Assembly (NCBI GenBank): GCA_030789695.1
Contig: CM061141.1
Location: 165,073,579 to 165,137,578, forward strand
DNA: 64,000 bases
Source of the DNA: Scilla litardierei
Taxonomy: Eukaryota; Streptophyta; Magnoliopsida; Asparagales; Asparagaceae
Direction: 5' to 3'
Shown here: piece by piece, positions 21,758 through 33,236 of the stretch
Layout of the letters: the number at the start of each line of letters is the position of its first letter
Numbering within the stretch: the first letter of the stretch is position 1
The notes under the pieces: model-generated
What the model was told of the DNA's origin: nothing
What the model saw: only the letters and a program-made list of their open reading frames with translations
Database searches by the model: none
Made by a program: the position numbers and the translations under genes

Positions 21758-23203
21758 TGTTAGACATATTTTCCACCCATTTCTCCATCGTTTTCCCATG
21801 TGTTTCTTCGTTTATTTTTTGTCATTGCCTTTATTTTACCGCCTTTTATTTTATTTTGTCACTTTTACGCTCGGGGTACTTTTCTCTACGAGTTACTGGT
21901 GATCGAGCCCAAAATTGATGCATTTCAGGCAGTATTAAGGCCGAAGGAGGGAGAGCGAGGAGCGACGAGGACTTAGTCGAGCTTTGGATGTCTAAAGGGA
22001 GAGAAGGAAGTATGGCACGGCCGTGCGTACACTTGCACGGCCATGTCAGTTCACCTGTTGCCAAGGAGAAGCTGTAGAAGGGCGACACAGTTGTGCTGCA
22101 ATTATGACAGAATGCTGAAAAGTTGCACGAACGACTCGCACGACCATGCCAGATTGGGGCAACTAGGGTAGAAGTTGGATGACACAGCCGTGACGATTAG
22201 CGGCATGGCCGTATAGGCTGATGACGGTGCATCTCAACCCTAGGTCTTTGGCCTTGACACGGTCGTGCGACTTATCGGCACGACTGTGCGCAAGGTTTTC
22301 TATTTAAGGAAAGCATGTAACGAACTCATTAGGCAATTTTTTTGATTTAGAACTTCACTTTGGGAATATTTGGGCGAATTTTCTGGGTTCCTTCATGCTG
22401 TAATTTGCTACCTTGATTGTAAGAATCTAAATCCTTGCTTTTAATAGTTAATTCCATCTACTTTCCTATTGCATTGTGATTGTTTGCATTGGTTGTTATT
22501 TCTTTAGCTCATTTTACATTTGTTAGCTATGAACCATATTGCATTGACTTCATTAGTTTTAGCTATGACTAGTGAGTAGTTTATTAGGCTAGGGCCATGC
22601 AGAGCCCTATTGTAAGAATTGATTGTGATGGATCGCCCAAAATATTAACCCATTGTAGATTTTAGTCCCGATATAGGATTGGATGATGAGCCTAATTCAA
22701 TTCATTCTGTTTTGGTGCTATACAATCCTAACCGGAAACGAACCCTTGGAGTTCTGATTTGACATCCCTAACAGAGGATTGACTATCTAGTACCCGATGC
22801 TGACGACCAATCAGGAACACACACTAGATTACCAATATCATGGTGCCTGACTAACCATCGGGACCACGATAGGGATCCAACCTTTCTACCGAGTCCCCTC
22901 CCTCATGGTTAGATATCGAGGGGACGAGGATTGAGGCTTAGCCCTCATCGATGACTACAATCTTTGTATCGAGAAGCTAGATACATTGCCTAAATTTATA
23001 CAATAGTGTTGATATGCTAGCCCTAGCTCTTTATCCCATTGAATCTTCTCTTAGTTAATTTATTCTCACCTTCGACATACACAAATTCCCACGGCTACAC
23101 AAAACCAACCACTGATCCTAGATTCAACCCTTCACCTCCTCGTGTTCGAACCCACTACAAACAATACCGTACGCTTGCAGACATATATTAAAGCATCACA
23201 ACA
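21758..23203 (+). repeat. Element C 3' LTR
   Basis: Begins TGTTAGACAT after the polypurine tract and most likely ends CATCACAACA at 23203, giving 1446 bp. A TATA-like TATTTAAG is at 22301. An array of GGCC-centred palindromes lies at 22015-22290. ACCGTACGCTTGCAG near the end is shared with the end of the element A LTR. The right boundary rests on the TG...CA rule only. Confidence 0.68.
22015..22290 (+). promoter_or_regulatory. U3 palindrome array of element C
   Basis: Eight copies or near-copies of GGCACGGCCGTGC, for example at 22015, 22036, 22084, 22125, 22181, 22202, 22255 and 22278, ending just before the TATA-like box. The position matches the GATC-type array of A and B, but the motif is different. 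Confidence 0.55.
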
Positions 23204-24693
23204 CCTTGATTAGATGGTCACATGCACACGTTTCTATCATTTACCTTCTTAGAGAACCATATGAGAATCCTAGAACACATCCCAATAGGTTTCATGGCCA
23301 AAACACTCTTACGTTTGTTTTTAGACTAGGACCAGACGGCTGGAAAAGGACTCCCAGATGTCTGGTGTGTCTGTTTTTTTAACTTGTCAGACACATTCTT
23401 TTTCAGGAGACTTAAGTTCATTTATTAGACGCCTAAGTGGTGGGCAATCTTTTCTCTCTGGCCATCCTCTGCCTCAGCCGTTTGATGTAGGATTCTCAGA
23501 TGCCTGAACAATGTCCCAGACGACTGAGAGTTGTACTCCAGACATTTGGATGCTTCTTGTTGGTCCCTCTGTTAGTTCTAGACCAGTTCTATGTTAGCTG
23601 TCTAATGTTGAGTTCCCAAACGACTAAACAGTTTAGCAGTCGTCTGACTACTCTTATTGAGTCATCTGTTTAACTGAGAAATTTGCTCATTTATAGCCGT
23701 TAGACTGTGTTTGCTTGGCCTGTTTTCTCGATCCTTGTGCAGATTTGAGAGGATATTTAAGCCTGATTGTGAGGAAGATTTGAACACTCATTCATATAGA
23801 TAGAAATCATTTTTTTGAACCAAAATTTCAAGAGAAAGCTTCACACTTTCATCTCTCTCATTTTCCCTCTTTGAGCTTCTTTATTTGTTGCATTTAAATC
23901 CAAAGCTTAAGGGAAATCTCCAAGTGCACAAAGCTTGATTCCAGCACTTGGATACCGCTCACCATTGCCTAGAACTTCACTAGAAAATTAATCTAATCAA
24001 GGCAATAGTAAGAGTGTATTTGCTTATTTTGTTTCACTAAGAAACCTAGCTCTTGTGATGTGGGCTTGTCTCTCTCGAAAGAGAGGTGTGCAATCTTGGA
24101 ATAGATTGCATGGCTTTTGGAATAGAGTGTAGGATCTCGGAAGAGATTATTGTATCCCATTTTTATTGACTAAAAAGATTTTTTAAGTGCAAAAACTTTT
24201 TAGCAAAACACATCTACTTTAGACACTTAGTTTTAAAGTTCTTTAAATCTTTCATGGCCAATCTTTTGATCTTAAGAGTTTTATTTTCTCATTAATTTGA
24301 TATCAAAACTATAAATACAATACTTCAACACAAGAGCTTCAACATTTGGCTATAGGTAAAAGTGGGTTGTAAGTATTTTTCTTCTCACTTGAGTCCAAGG
24401 TGTATTCCCTCGTAGGAGAGGTGTTGTTTTGTCCTTCACCAAGTTGTGGTGCAAGTGACATGTTGTAATCTTTGTTCCATTGTAAATGTGTTTATCGAAT
24501 TTTTTTTGTCCTGGTGAAGACATGTGGCTAGGTGTAAGGTACAATGTAACTGAACCAAGGTAAATCTATTTGCTTATGCGTGTCTCTCTGTGATTAATTA
24601 TGAACTTGCATTTGCTTCCGCTATTTAGTTCTATTGTTGCAATATATTACTATTGATTAAGTTTTAATTAGGTAACTCTAATTAATAACTTAG
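23204..24693 (+). repeat. Element H LTR, truncated on the right by element E
   Basis: U3-like sequence with a palindrome array (23333-23650), a TATA-like GGATATTTAAG at 23751 and a long R-U5 in which AGGATCTCGGAAGAGATT recalls plant copia LTRs. It breaks at CTTAG (24689-24693), the target site of element E. Its left end is not fixed: either it begins at 23204 or element C inserted into it. No coding sequence of its own is in the window. Confidence 0.55.
23333..23650 (+). promoter_or_regulatory. U3 palindrome array of element H
   Basis: About nine variants of CAGACGNCTG, such as CCAGATGTCTGG (23354), TTAGACGCCTAA (23428) and CAGACGACTGAG (23517). The array lies 100-420 bp before the TATA-like box. 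Confidence 0.5.
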
Positions 24694-24829
24694 TGTTATG
24701 AAGTGTAGATTTCTGGGCAGACCACAGAAATTTATTTATAGGAGATGGGAGAGTACATTCTTGGATGAGATACAATCTCTCTAATAGATACACTCTTATC
24801 TATTCACACCATTTTATCTATTTACAACA
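24694..24829 (-). repeat. Element E 3' LTR, 136 bp
   Basis: On the minus strand it starts TGTTGTAAATAG right after the polypurine tract AAGGGGGAG and ends CACTTCATAACA. It contains CCTATAAATAAA as a TATA box. TG...CA ends with TGTT/AACA inverted tips. This is very short for a copia LTR. Confidence 0.75.
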
Positions 24830-25249
24830 CTCCCCCTTATCTAGCCATAAGTGTGAACTCTACCCATGAATACTTGGGGATTCTGAGCATCATATGAGTA
24901 TCACTATGGGTGGATACTTCAGGATCCTGAGTTAATGGGATTTACCTCGTTAAAACCTTTGGATATGGAAAACCCAGTGGGAAAAAACCATGGCTAAGGG
25001 AAAAGAGTACAAATTCTCTCTAACTCCCCCTGATCTGCACAAGCCCTTAAGCCTTCAGATATCTCAGGAATTTCTCATCACTCCTATTCACAACATTTTG
25101 AAAGTACACACAAATTACAAATATCACTATCATTAAGCAGCTGCTGAATCCAAAAACTCTAGAGATGTGTGCTTTGTTCCCTCGCCTCTGATGTGGTCTC
25201 CTCAATAGTGGGATAAGCATGTGGCATAGTCTTTAGACTATTTGGTCAG
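24830..25249 (-). other. Element E 3' non-coding region and polypurine tract
   Basis: Between RNase H and the 3' LTR. On the minus strand AAGGGGGA abuts the LTR. GAAAACCCAGTGGG-type text (24968-24981) is seen in other short-LTR plant copia elements. No coding signal. Confidence 0.6.
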
Positions 25250-26600
25250 CTCTAAAAGACTAGGTCTGACCCAGTCATCACTGGGATGTGAAGTACCACC
25301 AGGCGCAATCGAGTACACCTTTGATATGTTTCTGGAATGATGAAGATCTCGAAATGATAGGATGATGTTACCTTCATAGTTTTCTTTACAGACTGCAGTA
25401 GATGTACATCCCACTGTAGGTACCTAGTCTGTGATTTCTTATTATGGGGGTCGGACCTGTAACTTGCATCTGCATAAGCAGGGAGGATAATTCTTTATAA
25501 TGTATGCACAAATCTATCGACCCTTGAAGGAAGCATAGAAGATTCTTAACTCCAATCTAGTGGCATTTTTTGGTACATCACTATATCTGGCTAATGAATT
25601 TACTGTAATTCCTATATCGGGACGCGTGCAGTTAGCCATAAGTGCTCTAATTGAATTAGATAAGGGACTTCAAGACCAATTATATCATCTCCCTCGTCCA
25701 GCTGACGGAAGGGGGTTTTATGTACATCCAAAAAGCGTACTACAATAGGTGTACCTAATGGATGACATTGTTCCTTGTTGTAATTTCTTCAAAACACTCT
25801 GTGTGCATGAAGTTTAATGTAACAAGTTTTTATCTACGCAGATAAATCTGTGAGCCATGACTTATTTTATTTTGTCTAGGTCTTTCATATCATGTTTGAT
25901 AGTCAGGCTTGAACATATATTTTGGTTTTCTCTTCAAGATATCTGATGAGATTTAAGTTGTTTACAACTATGATCTAAAATCCTATTCTTCGCTCTGTGT
26001 AAAGATGCAATGACAACCTTTAGTAGGAATCCTTGCTTTGTGAATAGATTCACTTGGTTTTATAATATTTTATTTTATTATATCTTCAATAGAATAGACG
26101 TCCAGAAGTCTATTCAGGCATTTAAGGAAATATGGAATTTATCTTTATCAAGATATCCATAGAGGTATGCCGTCACAACATCCAATAGCAGCATATCCAA
26201 AATTTCCATTGCCAAATCGTAAGGTATTAGCAGTGTATAACTAGGGAATCTGATGCATCATTAATATATATGAGTCATGCTCATCTTAATTTATTTATTC
26301 CACAGTTTTAGTGATAAATCATTGAGCTATAGGTTGTACCTTATAGCATAAGATTTTGTACTTATATTTTTGTAATCTTATTTGTGCAATACTTATTGTG
26401 CCTATAGGTTTGACACCTTTTAGTGTCTGGACTTCAGGTCCGAAAACTTCATGTTTCATAAGCGAGTCCAGCTCATCTTTTATTGCCTCGTTCGATATTT
26501 GGCTAATCTCTACGTTTGCATTTTAGCAACGGGGTATGGAATGATATTATATAATTATCATCGATTTTGCGATGTATGTGGCAATATGATAAGTGAATAT
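25250..26600 (-). pseudogene. Element E reverse transcriptase and RNase H remnants
   Basis: Conceptual translation shows the start of the copia RT domain, KDELDSLMKHEVFGP followed by GVKPIG (about 26400-26530). Next comes a VVTAYLYGYLDKDK segment (near 26150-26200), which is the DVVTAYLYG region of related elements. RNase H is visible as ADASYRSDPHNKKSQT (about 25420-25470), followed by SSYHFEI. Many stops and frameshifts separate these; no YVDD was found. Confidence 0.7.
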
Positions 26601-27239
26601 ATTTTCGACAATGGTGTTCTATCTGTCAAACACCTTCACAGTAGGTCCCACATTTAATTTCATTTTAGTTTCTCCCAGATTTTCCACTTCAGGGGATTTC
26701 GGTAGGGGTGAGGATATGGACATGAGCTCATTGTCCTATGGTAGTGTTGTCTCAAGGCCTCTAGGAGTTTTTATTTTTCATGGATTTTTGTCATTGGAGC
26801 CTAGTGGTCTGCCTCTTTCAGTTGAGGAACAGCCACTTCTACTGCTGGCGGATTGCATCCATTCTCGGGGATGTACATTCTAGCTGGAGTATTTACAGCA
26901 AGGATGTGAGATCTGACAATCTTTTGGTTGTCAGTAAATGAGTCCAATAACGGGTGAACAATGTTCTGTATTTGTATGATCTTCAGAATCTCATCTTCAT
27001 ATTGCTTTGTTACTGGATCATAGTGGGTTAATGATTTTGTATCACACGATACTATTTGTGTGGCTCTAGATTTTGCAGTATTGGGGCCCAATTTGGGGAA
27101 GTTTGTCACATCAAATTCACATTCTTCAAGACGTGCCTTGAATGTCTCCCCCTGTTTGGGGTTCTAGGTATCTTATTATTGAGGGTGAGTCAAACCCTAC
27201 ATAGATACATAGACGACGTTGAGGACCCATTTTTGTCCT

Positions 27240-28411
27240 CTATGGTAGTGCTATGGAGATATAGACTGTGCAACCGAAAATTCTCAAGTGAGAGATATTC
27301 GGTGGTATTCCATATATAAGTTGCATTGGAAAGATACTCTGACCTCCAGAGGGTTTGATTTTTATTAACGATGCTGCATGCAATATCTCATATCCCAATG
27401 CAGTCATCGGCAACTGGGATTTCATAATTAATGGATGTGCAATCCATTAGAGTCTTTTTATTAAAGACTCTGCCAACCCATTTTAAGTATGAACATATGC
27501 CACATGATGTTCAATTTCTATCCCAGTTGATTGGAAATATTCTTGAAATGACCGGGAGGTAAATTCTCCAGCATTATCCAGACATATTTTCTTTATTTGG
27601 TTATCTGGAAAATGCGTCTGCAACTTTATTATTTGTGCCAATATCTTTGGAAAAAGTAGGTTGCGGGTCGAGAGTAGACACACATACGAATATTTTAAGG
27701 ATGCATCTATCAGTACCGTAAAGTACCAAAAAGGCTAACTAAGGGGTTGGATAGGTCCACATATATCTCCTTGTATTCTTTCGAAAAAGTTCAGAGATTC
27801 TTTGTCCACTTTTATTGGTGATGGCCTTGTAATTAATTTTCCCTTGTAGCAATGGATGCAATGTAATTCTTCCTTTTGAAGAATCTTATAGTTCTTCAAG
27901 TCATGCCCATAGTATTGGGATAAAATGCAATGCATCATAACCGATCCAGGGTGGCCAAGTTAATTATGCCAAAGTAGAGATTTGGCTGATATCGGGCACT
28001 GCAGGTGCTCCGTCAAATTTTCTTCATATCTCCGAATCTTTGTAAGATAGAGGCCTGATGAAAGGCTCTCAAAACATTCAAGTATGGATTTAATTCCTTT
28101 TCTTGAGACGTTACATATAGATATTCTTTTTCGTTTACATTTGTAGTTTCTAAGTGGAATCCATTTAAACGGATGTCCTTGAAACTTAATAAGTTTTCTT
28201 TTGAATTCGGAGAGAATAATGCATCCCTTATTTTTATTTCTGTATCATTTGGGAGCAACAGTGTTGCGTTTCCAGAACGTTCAATTATGTTTGATGGCCC
28301 TGATAATGTATTTACTTGGCTTTCATTGTATAATGCTATGAAATAGCATTTGTATTGAAGGATTATATGTGTTGATGCACTGTCTACTAAGCAGTCATGA
28401 GAGCAGTCCAT
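27240..28411 (-). pseudogene. Element E protease and integrase region
   Basis: Protease (28013-28411): CLVDSASTHIIL active site (D-S-A), then GSGNATLLLPN-type strands and LLSFKDIRLNGFH. The GAG-pre-integrase zinc motif includes HCIHCYKGK (near 27850). The integrase core shows GDICGPIQPLS (first Asp), LDNAGEF (second Asp) and NGLAESL (Glu) downstream. PSGGQSIFPMQLIYGIPPN and RIFGC are the usual integrase C-terminal motifs. Small frameshifts and stops lie between segments. Confidence 0.82.
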
Positions 28412-28639
28412 CTTTTAAAAGATGAATCATGTAAGCACATTTAATTTCAGAAAATCATAACTAATTTTTTCATACTTCAATGAAAAACATAAATAGCTCT
28501 CATGACAATGTTTTTCAAACAAAGAAAAAATAGCTAATCAGACAAGTCATCTTTTTCGAAGTCTTCAGCAATGAACTAGACTGGAGCAGGAGTGGTCACC
28601 AGATTTGTTTCATTTTTCTTCTTCAAGATTTCTACGTAT

Positions 28640-29472
28640 AAATCCTAGAGGTGCCGTTGAGTCCTGCACACTCTGGACTAGTGTCCTTTCATGCCACAGT
28701 TATGGTACTGGTCTTCCCAATCCTTTCTAGGTGGGGGTGCATTATTTCTGTTGACTGCTTAGTAGGTCTTCTTAATCCTTTCCAGGTGGGGGTGCATTAT
28801 TTCTGTTGTCATTTCTGCACCAAGTGAACTTCCGCCTCCCTTCATTTCTTTGCGGGTGGACTTGTACTCTGACCTTTTTATGGTCCCCCCTGGAATTTGC
28901 CTTTCCTTTTTTGTCTTTATTCTTTTTGGTAGAAGATGCATTGTGAGCTTCTAGGAGGGGGCCAGTGCAAGGGAGCGTATGTTATGAGTGGTAAGTAGAA
29001 GCTCTCTGTTTTGTTCAGTCATGAGTAAACATGACAGTAGCTCAGAATACTTAGTGAACTTTCGTTCACTATATTGTTGCATCAATATCACATCTTTTTC
29101 ATGGAAAGACATGTAAATCTTTTCCAGCATGCGATCTTCTGAGACTTTTTACCACACAACTTTAGGCGTGAGGTGATAGTAAATAGAGCTGAGTTGTAGT
29201 CAGCTATGGATTTAAAGTCCTGAAGTCTCAGGTTCTTCCACTCATAACACGCCCTTGTGAGTATAACACCTTTTTGATGTTTATATCTGTCCTCAAGGGA
29301 AGTCCACAGCTCCAGTGGCTCCTCGACCATAAGGTATACCGCTTTTAGGGTTTTATCCATGTGACGGTGAATGTATATAATGGCTTGTGCCTTTTCAATG
29401 TCTGTTACCGTCTTATCTTTTGTAATTGCATAAATGAGGGATTTAGCTCGTAGAAAGAATTTAACATCAATC
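28640..29472 (-). pseudogene. Element E gag, 5' end cut by element F
   Basis: UBN2-type copia gag: HRHMDKTLKAVYLMVEEP, LELWTSLEDRYKHQKGVIL, KNLRLQDFKSIADYNSAL and ITSRLKLCG. The N-terminal part is missing because F inserted at 29472/29473. A zinc knuckle NCGMKGH...CRT is near 28660-28710, with its first Cys changed to Tyr and an internal stop. At 28705-28800 a segment of about 60 bp around AGGTGGGGGTGCATTATTTC is tandemly duplicated. Confidence 0.82.
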
Positions 29473-30855
29473 TGTTGGAAACATATAGTTTTCTTCCCAT
29501 AAATTTTTTGATGATACAATCATTTTGAATATATATGTGTATACTAACTCTTTGGATGCAGATTATCAAGTTCAACTTCTTCACATATGACAATCATTAA
29601 GTTACTTTGCAAGATAAAGCACAAAATGCAAGACGAAGCTCAAGCAATGAAATCTTATATCTTGAGAAAGATGATGTAATTTTACTTTTTATTCTTGCAT
29701 AACTATAGATTGGTAAAGCCTTGATAATACTCTATCTTAGTTCTTTAGGACATCAGCCACAAAATCCAAACTTTACAAAATTAGCAGACCAACACTTTCC
29801 CCTAGTCGACTAATTCAGTTTTCTTATTTTATTAAGAAAAACAAAATAATTTTTGGTCAAAATATATTTTCCAATCATAAGGATCAATTTCTGAAAAATT
29901 TCTCAAATTTTTGTTCCTAGTCGACTAGTAGATTTTCTTGGTTTAGCAGACAGTTTTTCAAATAGTTATAACAACTATAATTTTAATTGTTTTCTATTAA
30001 TTAATTTTTAATTAATTAATGGAAGTTATAACATCCCATAAACGAATAGATTTGGACAGTTGCTAGCCGTTTATAGCAGTTTCTAGCCGTTTATTAACCA
30101 TCTCCTGTCAAAAGAAACTTCAACAGTCATTTTCTGACCTGACAGCATTATTAGTCGACTAATACTTTTGCCTAGTCGACTAATTTTTGGAAAAACGGCT
30201 CATAATTTTTTGAAAATTTCGGCAGTTGTCCGGCATTTGAAAACTAACTTTTTGTGTTATAAATAGACCCCCAGACCCCTGCCTAAAATTCACAAAAATT
30301 CATTCTCCCTCTCTTTTCTTAAGTTTTCTTTCTCAATCTAGAAAGTGTTTGATTTTCAGATTTTCAGAGGAGAACCTTTGCAGAAATTCTGCCCCTTTAG
30401 GAAGTCCAATTTCCAAGAGTGTTCTACCACAATTCATATCTTGAACCTTGGAGATTCCATCACCAACCTTGCGCTATAATTCCGATATTATCAAGGCTAT
30501 ATGTGATATTGTTTCAGACTCTTTCTTTTACTTTATTTGGTGAATCTCTTGTTGAAGAGATTGTACAAGTTTGCAACACGGGGAGTGTTGGCATCTTTGT
30601 ATGTAGATTACTTACGGAGAGCATGTGTTTTAGTGTATAGAAATCTCTACGGGGTAGAGGACTGGACGTATGATCACAAGGATCCGAACCAAGATAAATC
30701 TCTGTGTTTTGCGTTTGGAATACTCTGGATTGTGTTCATTTATTTCCGCATTCTTATTGCAATTTTTTTAAACTTTTAATTTTGCAATATCGTCGTGATT
30801 TATACTATTCACCCCTCCCCCCTCTAGTGTATTTGGTGTGCCAGTAGATCCAACA
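29473..30855 (+). repeat. Element F 5' LTR
   Basis: 1383 bp, TGTTGGA at 29473 to TCCAACA at 30855, so the ends are inverted. U3 holds four TAGTCGACTA palindromes near 29802, 29923, 30152 and 30173. A TATA box TATAAATA is at 30258-30265. The open frames 30419-30779 lie in R-U5 and are not genes. Confidence 0.85.
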
Positions 30856-30857
30856 TT

Positions 30858-30869
30858 TGGTATCAGAGC
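30858..30869 (+). other. Element F primer binding site (initiator Met tRNA)
   Basis: TGGTATCAGAGC, the perfect copia primer site, two bases after the LTR end. Confidence 0.93.
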
Positions 30870-30872
30870 TTC

Positions 30873-31566
30873 ATGGTTAAGATGGCCTACACCTATCCAA
30901 CGAACACTTCAACGTCTTCATCACAATTTCCAGAAGGGCGCTCTACTACAAGGCCTCCACTATTCAATGGCTCCAACTACTCCTATTGGAAGACAAGGAT
31001 GACGATTTACCTTCAAAGCATCATCTACGAACTCTGAAACAAGTTGGAAACTCAATAAGAGAAGCCTACAACTCCATATGCCCAATGGACCGCTACTGAC
31101 AAATCCACTGCAACCCACAACTCAAAAGCAATGAATGCACAATTCTGCGCTATTGACAAGAATGAGTTCAATCGTGTCTCCCAGGCCAAAACAGCATCTG
31201 ACATCTGGCATACACTCCAGGTAACACACGAAGGAACTAGTAAAGTTAAAGAAAATAAAATTTCTGTTCTTCTTCACAGGTTTGAGTTATTCAGACTGAA
31301 GGAGAATGAACCAATTGGAGAGATGATCACTCGATTCACCGACATTGTCAACTCTCTAATAGCTCTTGGAAAAACATATTCTCAAACGAAACAAGTAAGG
31401 AAGATTCTTCGTGTCCTAACATCAGAATGGGAGAAGAAGACTACAGCCATAAAAGAAGCAAATGACTTTTCAACCCTCACCGTTGAAAGTCTCGTTGGTA
31501 ACCTGATGGCCTACGAAGTATAACTTCAAGATCACAAAGAACAAGCAGATACAAAGACGAAAACTC
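30873..31566 (+). pseudogene. Element F gag, N-terminal part
   Basis: The ATG at 30873 follows the primer site. Motifs: PPLFNGSNYSYWKTRM, then two in-frame stops (near 31036 and 31053), MNAQFCAIDKNEFNRVS, WHTLQVTHEGTSKVKE, MITRFTDIVNSL and VRKILR. It is cut at 31566 by element G and continues in frame at 38158. Homology to the gag of G is clear (THEGTS, EQVRKILR-type and LLGNLM motifs). Confidence 0.87.
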
Positions 31567-33222
31567 TGTTGGATTTGGATCGTAGCCTAGAGGGAGGTGA
31601 ATAGGCTAATAAAAATATTCGTGCAACTCACGAACAATTACACGCAGTTATAAGCACACGCAGAGTAAATAGAATGCAATCACAGAGTATGCACAAACAT
31701 ACCCTGGTTCGGTCGTCCCCACGACCTACTCCAGCCCTGAAAATAGCTACTAGATAGATATGTGATCAAGGGACAGCTACAATGAGTCAATATCCCCAAA
31801 TCAACTATCACGTAGCTCGTACGCACTCCTGTGTGATCTACACTATCAACCTAGTCAGATGCTCCCACCCTTGACGAGCCCCAACTCGTCAAGTCCCGAA
31901 AAAATGTCACAATAATGGTAAAGTTTCCGCTACAAAGATTGCTACTACTACACACAAAATATAATAATAGAGTTCAGAAGTGCTCAATGTGTAGGTGTAG
32001 TCATCTCTGTCAATCGGTACGGCGTCAGCTTCAGTCTGGCACAAACGGTGCCTCGATCTTACCCATGTATCCCAATCTGTGGCTCGATGAACTTAAAGAT
32101 GTAGGCTAGTCTTTGCATACAGTAGTTTCAGTTCAAACTTAAATTTAAGCAGGCTGTGCGCAAAGCAATACTTCAAAACCTATTATTTTCGCAGCCTCCT
32201 TCAGGAAACTTCACATCCAATTAAAGTGCCACGTCAGCTTCCTTCTCTTAACAAGGGCATGCAGTTTGCTTCACGTCGAACATCGTCTTTTGATCACGGC
32301 AACGATCCTTGATACGCAGGCACTGTGGTTGTCCTCTCCGTCGAGTTGATGGCTACGGCAGCAAGGAGCTCCACATCCGACAGCAAGAGGAAGGCTTTCT
32401 CAAATGATTTTTGTGAGGATGGCTGTGAGATGATGCTCTGTTAGGGTTGAGGATTTGTGAAGGGAGATAGAAATATTGGTAATGGAGATGCTCCCTTTTG
32501 GCTTGATATTGTTTTTGGCAGTGGAGGGAAGTTTCTCTTGGTTGCCGCAACCTATGAAAGCTGGGGCTTTTGAGGTTATTTGTTTTGGCTGCTAGCTTTT
32601 GGTTTGCATGGAGAAACATGCGGCTAATATAATAGGCTAGGATTTTTGTCTGCCTCAATATTCCTCTCTTGTGTTTCGTTTGGCCGCTATATGTTCCCTC
32701 TCTAATTTTTTTGTGTGCCGCCAGAGTTTTTTTACCACTTGGATGAAAGGGTTTTTTATATCAAGGGCTAGGGCAAGGTGAGTCTTTGGTCGGCATGGAG
32801 GCTTGGGGAGTCGGCAAAAGGCAAGGGGATGAGAACCAGATGCAGATAGGACTAGAGACTAGAATTGGGATTTGATTCCATCTCTTTTGCAAAACAAATA
32901 TGACTTGATTTGGTCTTGAATAGGATTTGTTCTTATCTCAATTGATCCGTGTAATTGATATTTAAATTGGTATATGGCTTGACTCAATCTCCTCTAGATA
33001 TGAATATAGATCTCATCTCTCCTCTATTTGACTTAGTCCACCTTGCTTTATGAATAGCTCTTTGGCCAAGTCCAGATGCTATGTGTATAGCAATTTCTCC
33101 ACCGCTTTGACTTAGTCATCGTTGAGGTATTTGGCACTTTGCCACTCCAGTAAATACTTAACACACACATCAAATCGTTCACACGCATTTGTTATCATCA
33201 AACAAGATCGTTGTATCTAACA
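31567..33222 (-). repeat. Element G 3' LTR
   Basis: 1656 bp. On the minus strand it starts TGTTAGATACAACG at 33222 and ends CCAAATCCAACA at 31567. It is preceded by the polypurine tract AAAAAGGGGAGA at 33224-33236. It is close in sequence to the 5' LTR with scattered substitutions and small indels. Confidence 0.9.
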
Positions 33223-33236
33223 ATCTCCCCTTTTTG

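Larger units (their letters stand above)
18610..23203 (+). mobile_element. Element C: Athila-type retrotransposon, 3' portion
   Basis: The visible part holds the ORF1 region, a 3' untranslated region, a polypurine tract and a 3' LTR, in the same order as elements A and B but diverged in sequence. Its 5' part was separated by the insertion of element D at 18610. The flank after the LTR is CCTTG (23204-23208), so the 5' LTR should be preceded by CCTTG. Confidence 0.78.
24694..29472 (-). mobile_element. Element E: Ty1/copia with a 136-bp LTR, 5' end cut by F
   Basis: On the minus strand the order is gag, zinc knuckle, protease, integrase, reverse transcriptase, RNase H, polypurine tract and 3' LTR. 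That is the copia order, with integrase before RT. Its gag is cut at 29472 by element F, so the gag start and 5' LTR lie beyond F, right of the window. It inserted into LTR H; CTTAG (24689-24693) should reappear after its 5' LTR. All coding parts are degraded. Confidence 0.88.

Noticed and set aside
25560..25748. Plus-strand 62-codon frame
   Set aside because: It is the complement of the degraded RT/RNase H region of element E.
30419..30779. Overlapping plus-strand frames as genes
   Set aside because: They lie in the R-U5 part of the F 5' LTR.
30858..30869. tRNA gene fragment
   Set aside because: Only the 12 bases matching the tRNA 3' end are present, in the primer-site position; no tRNA fold follows.
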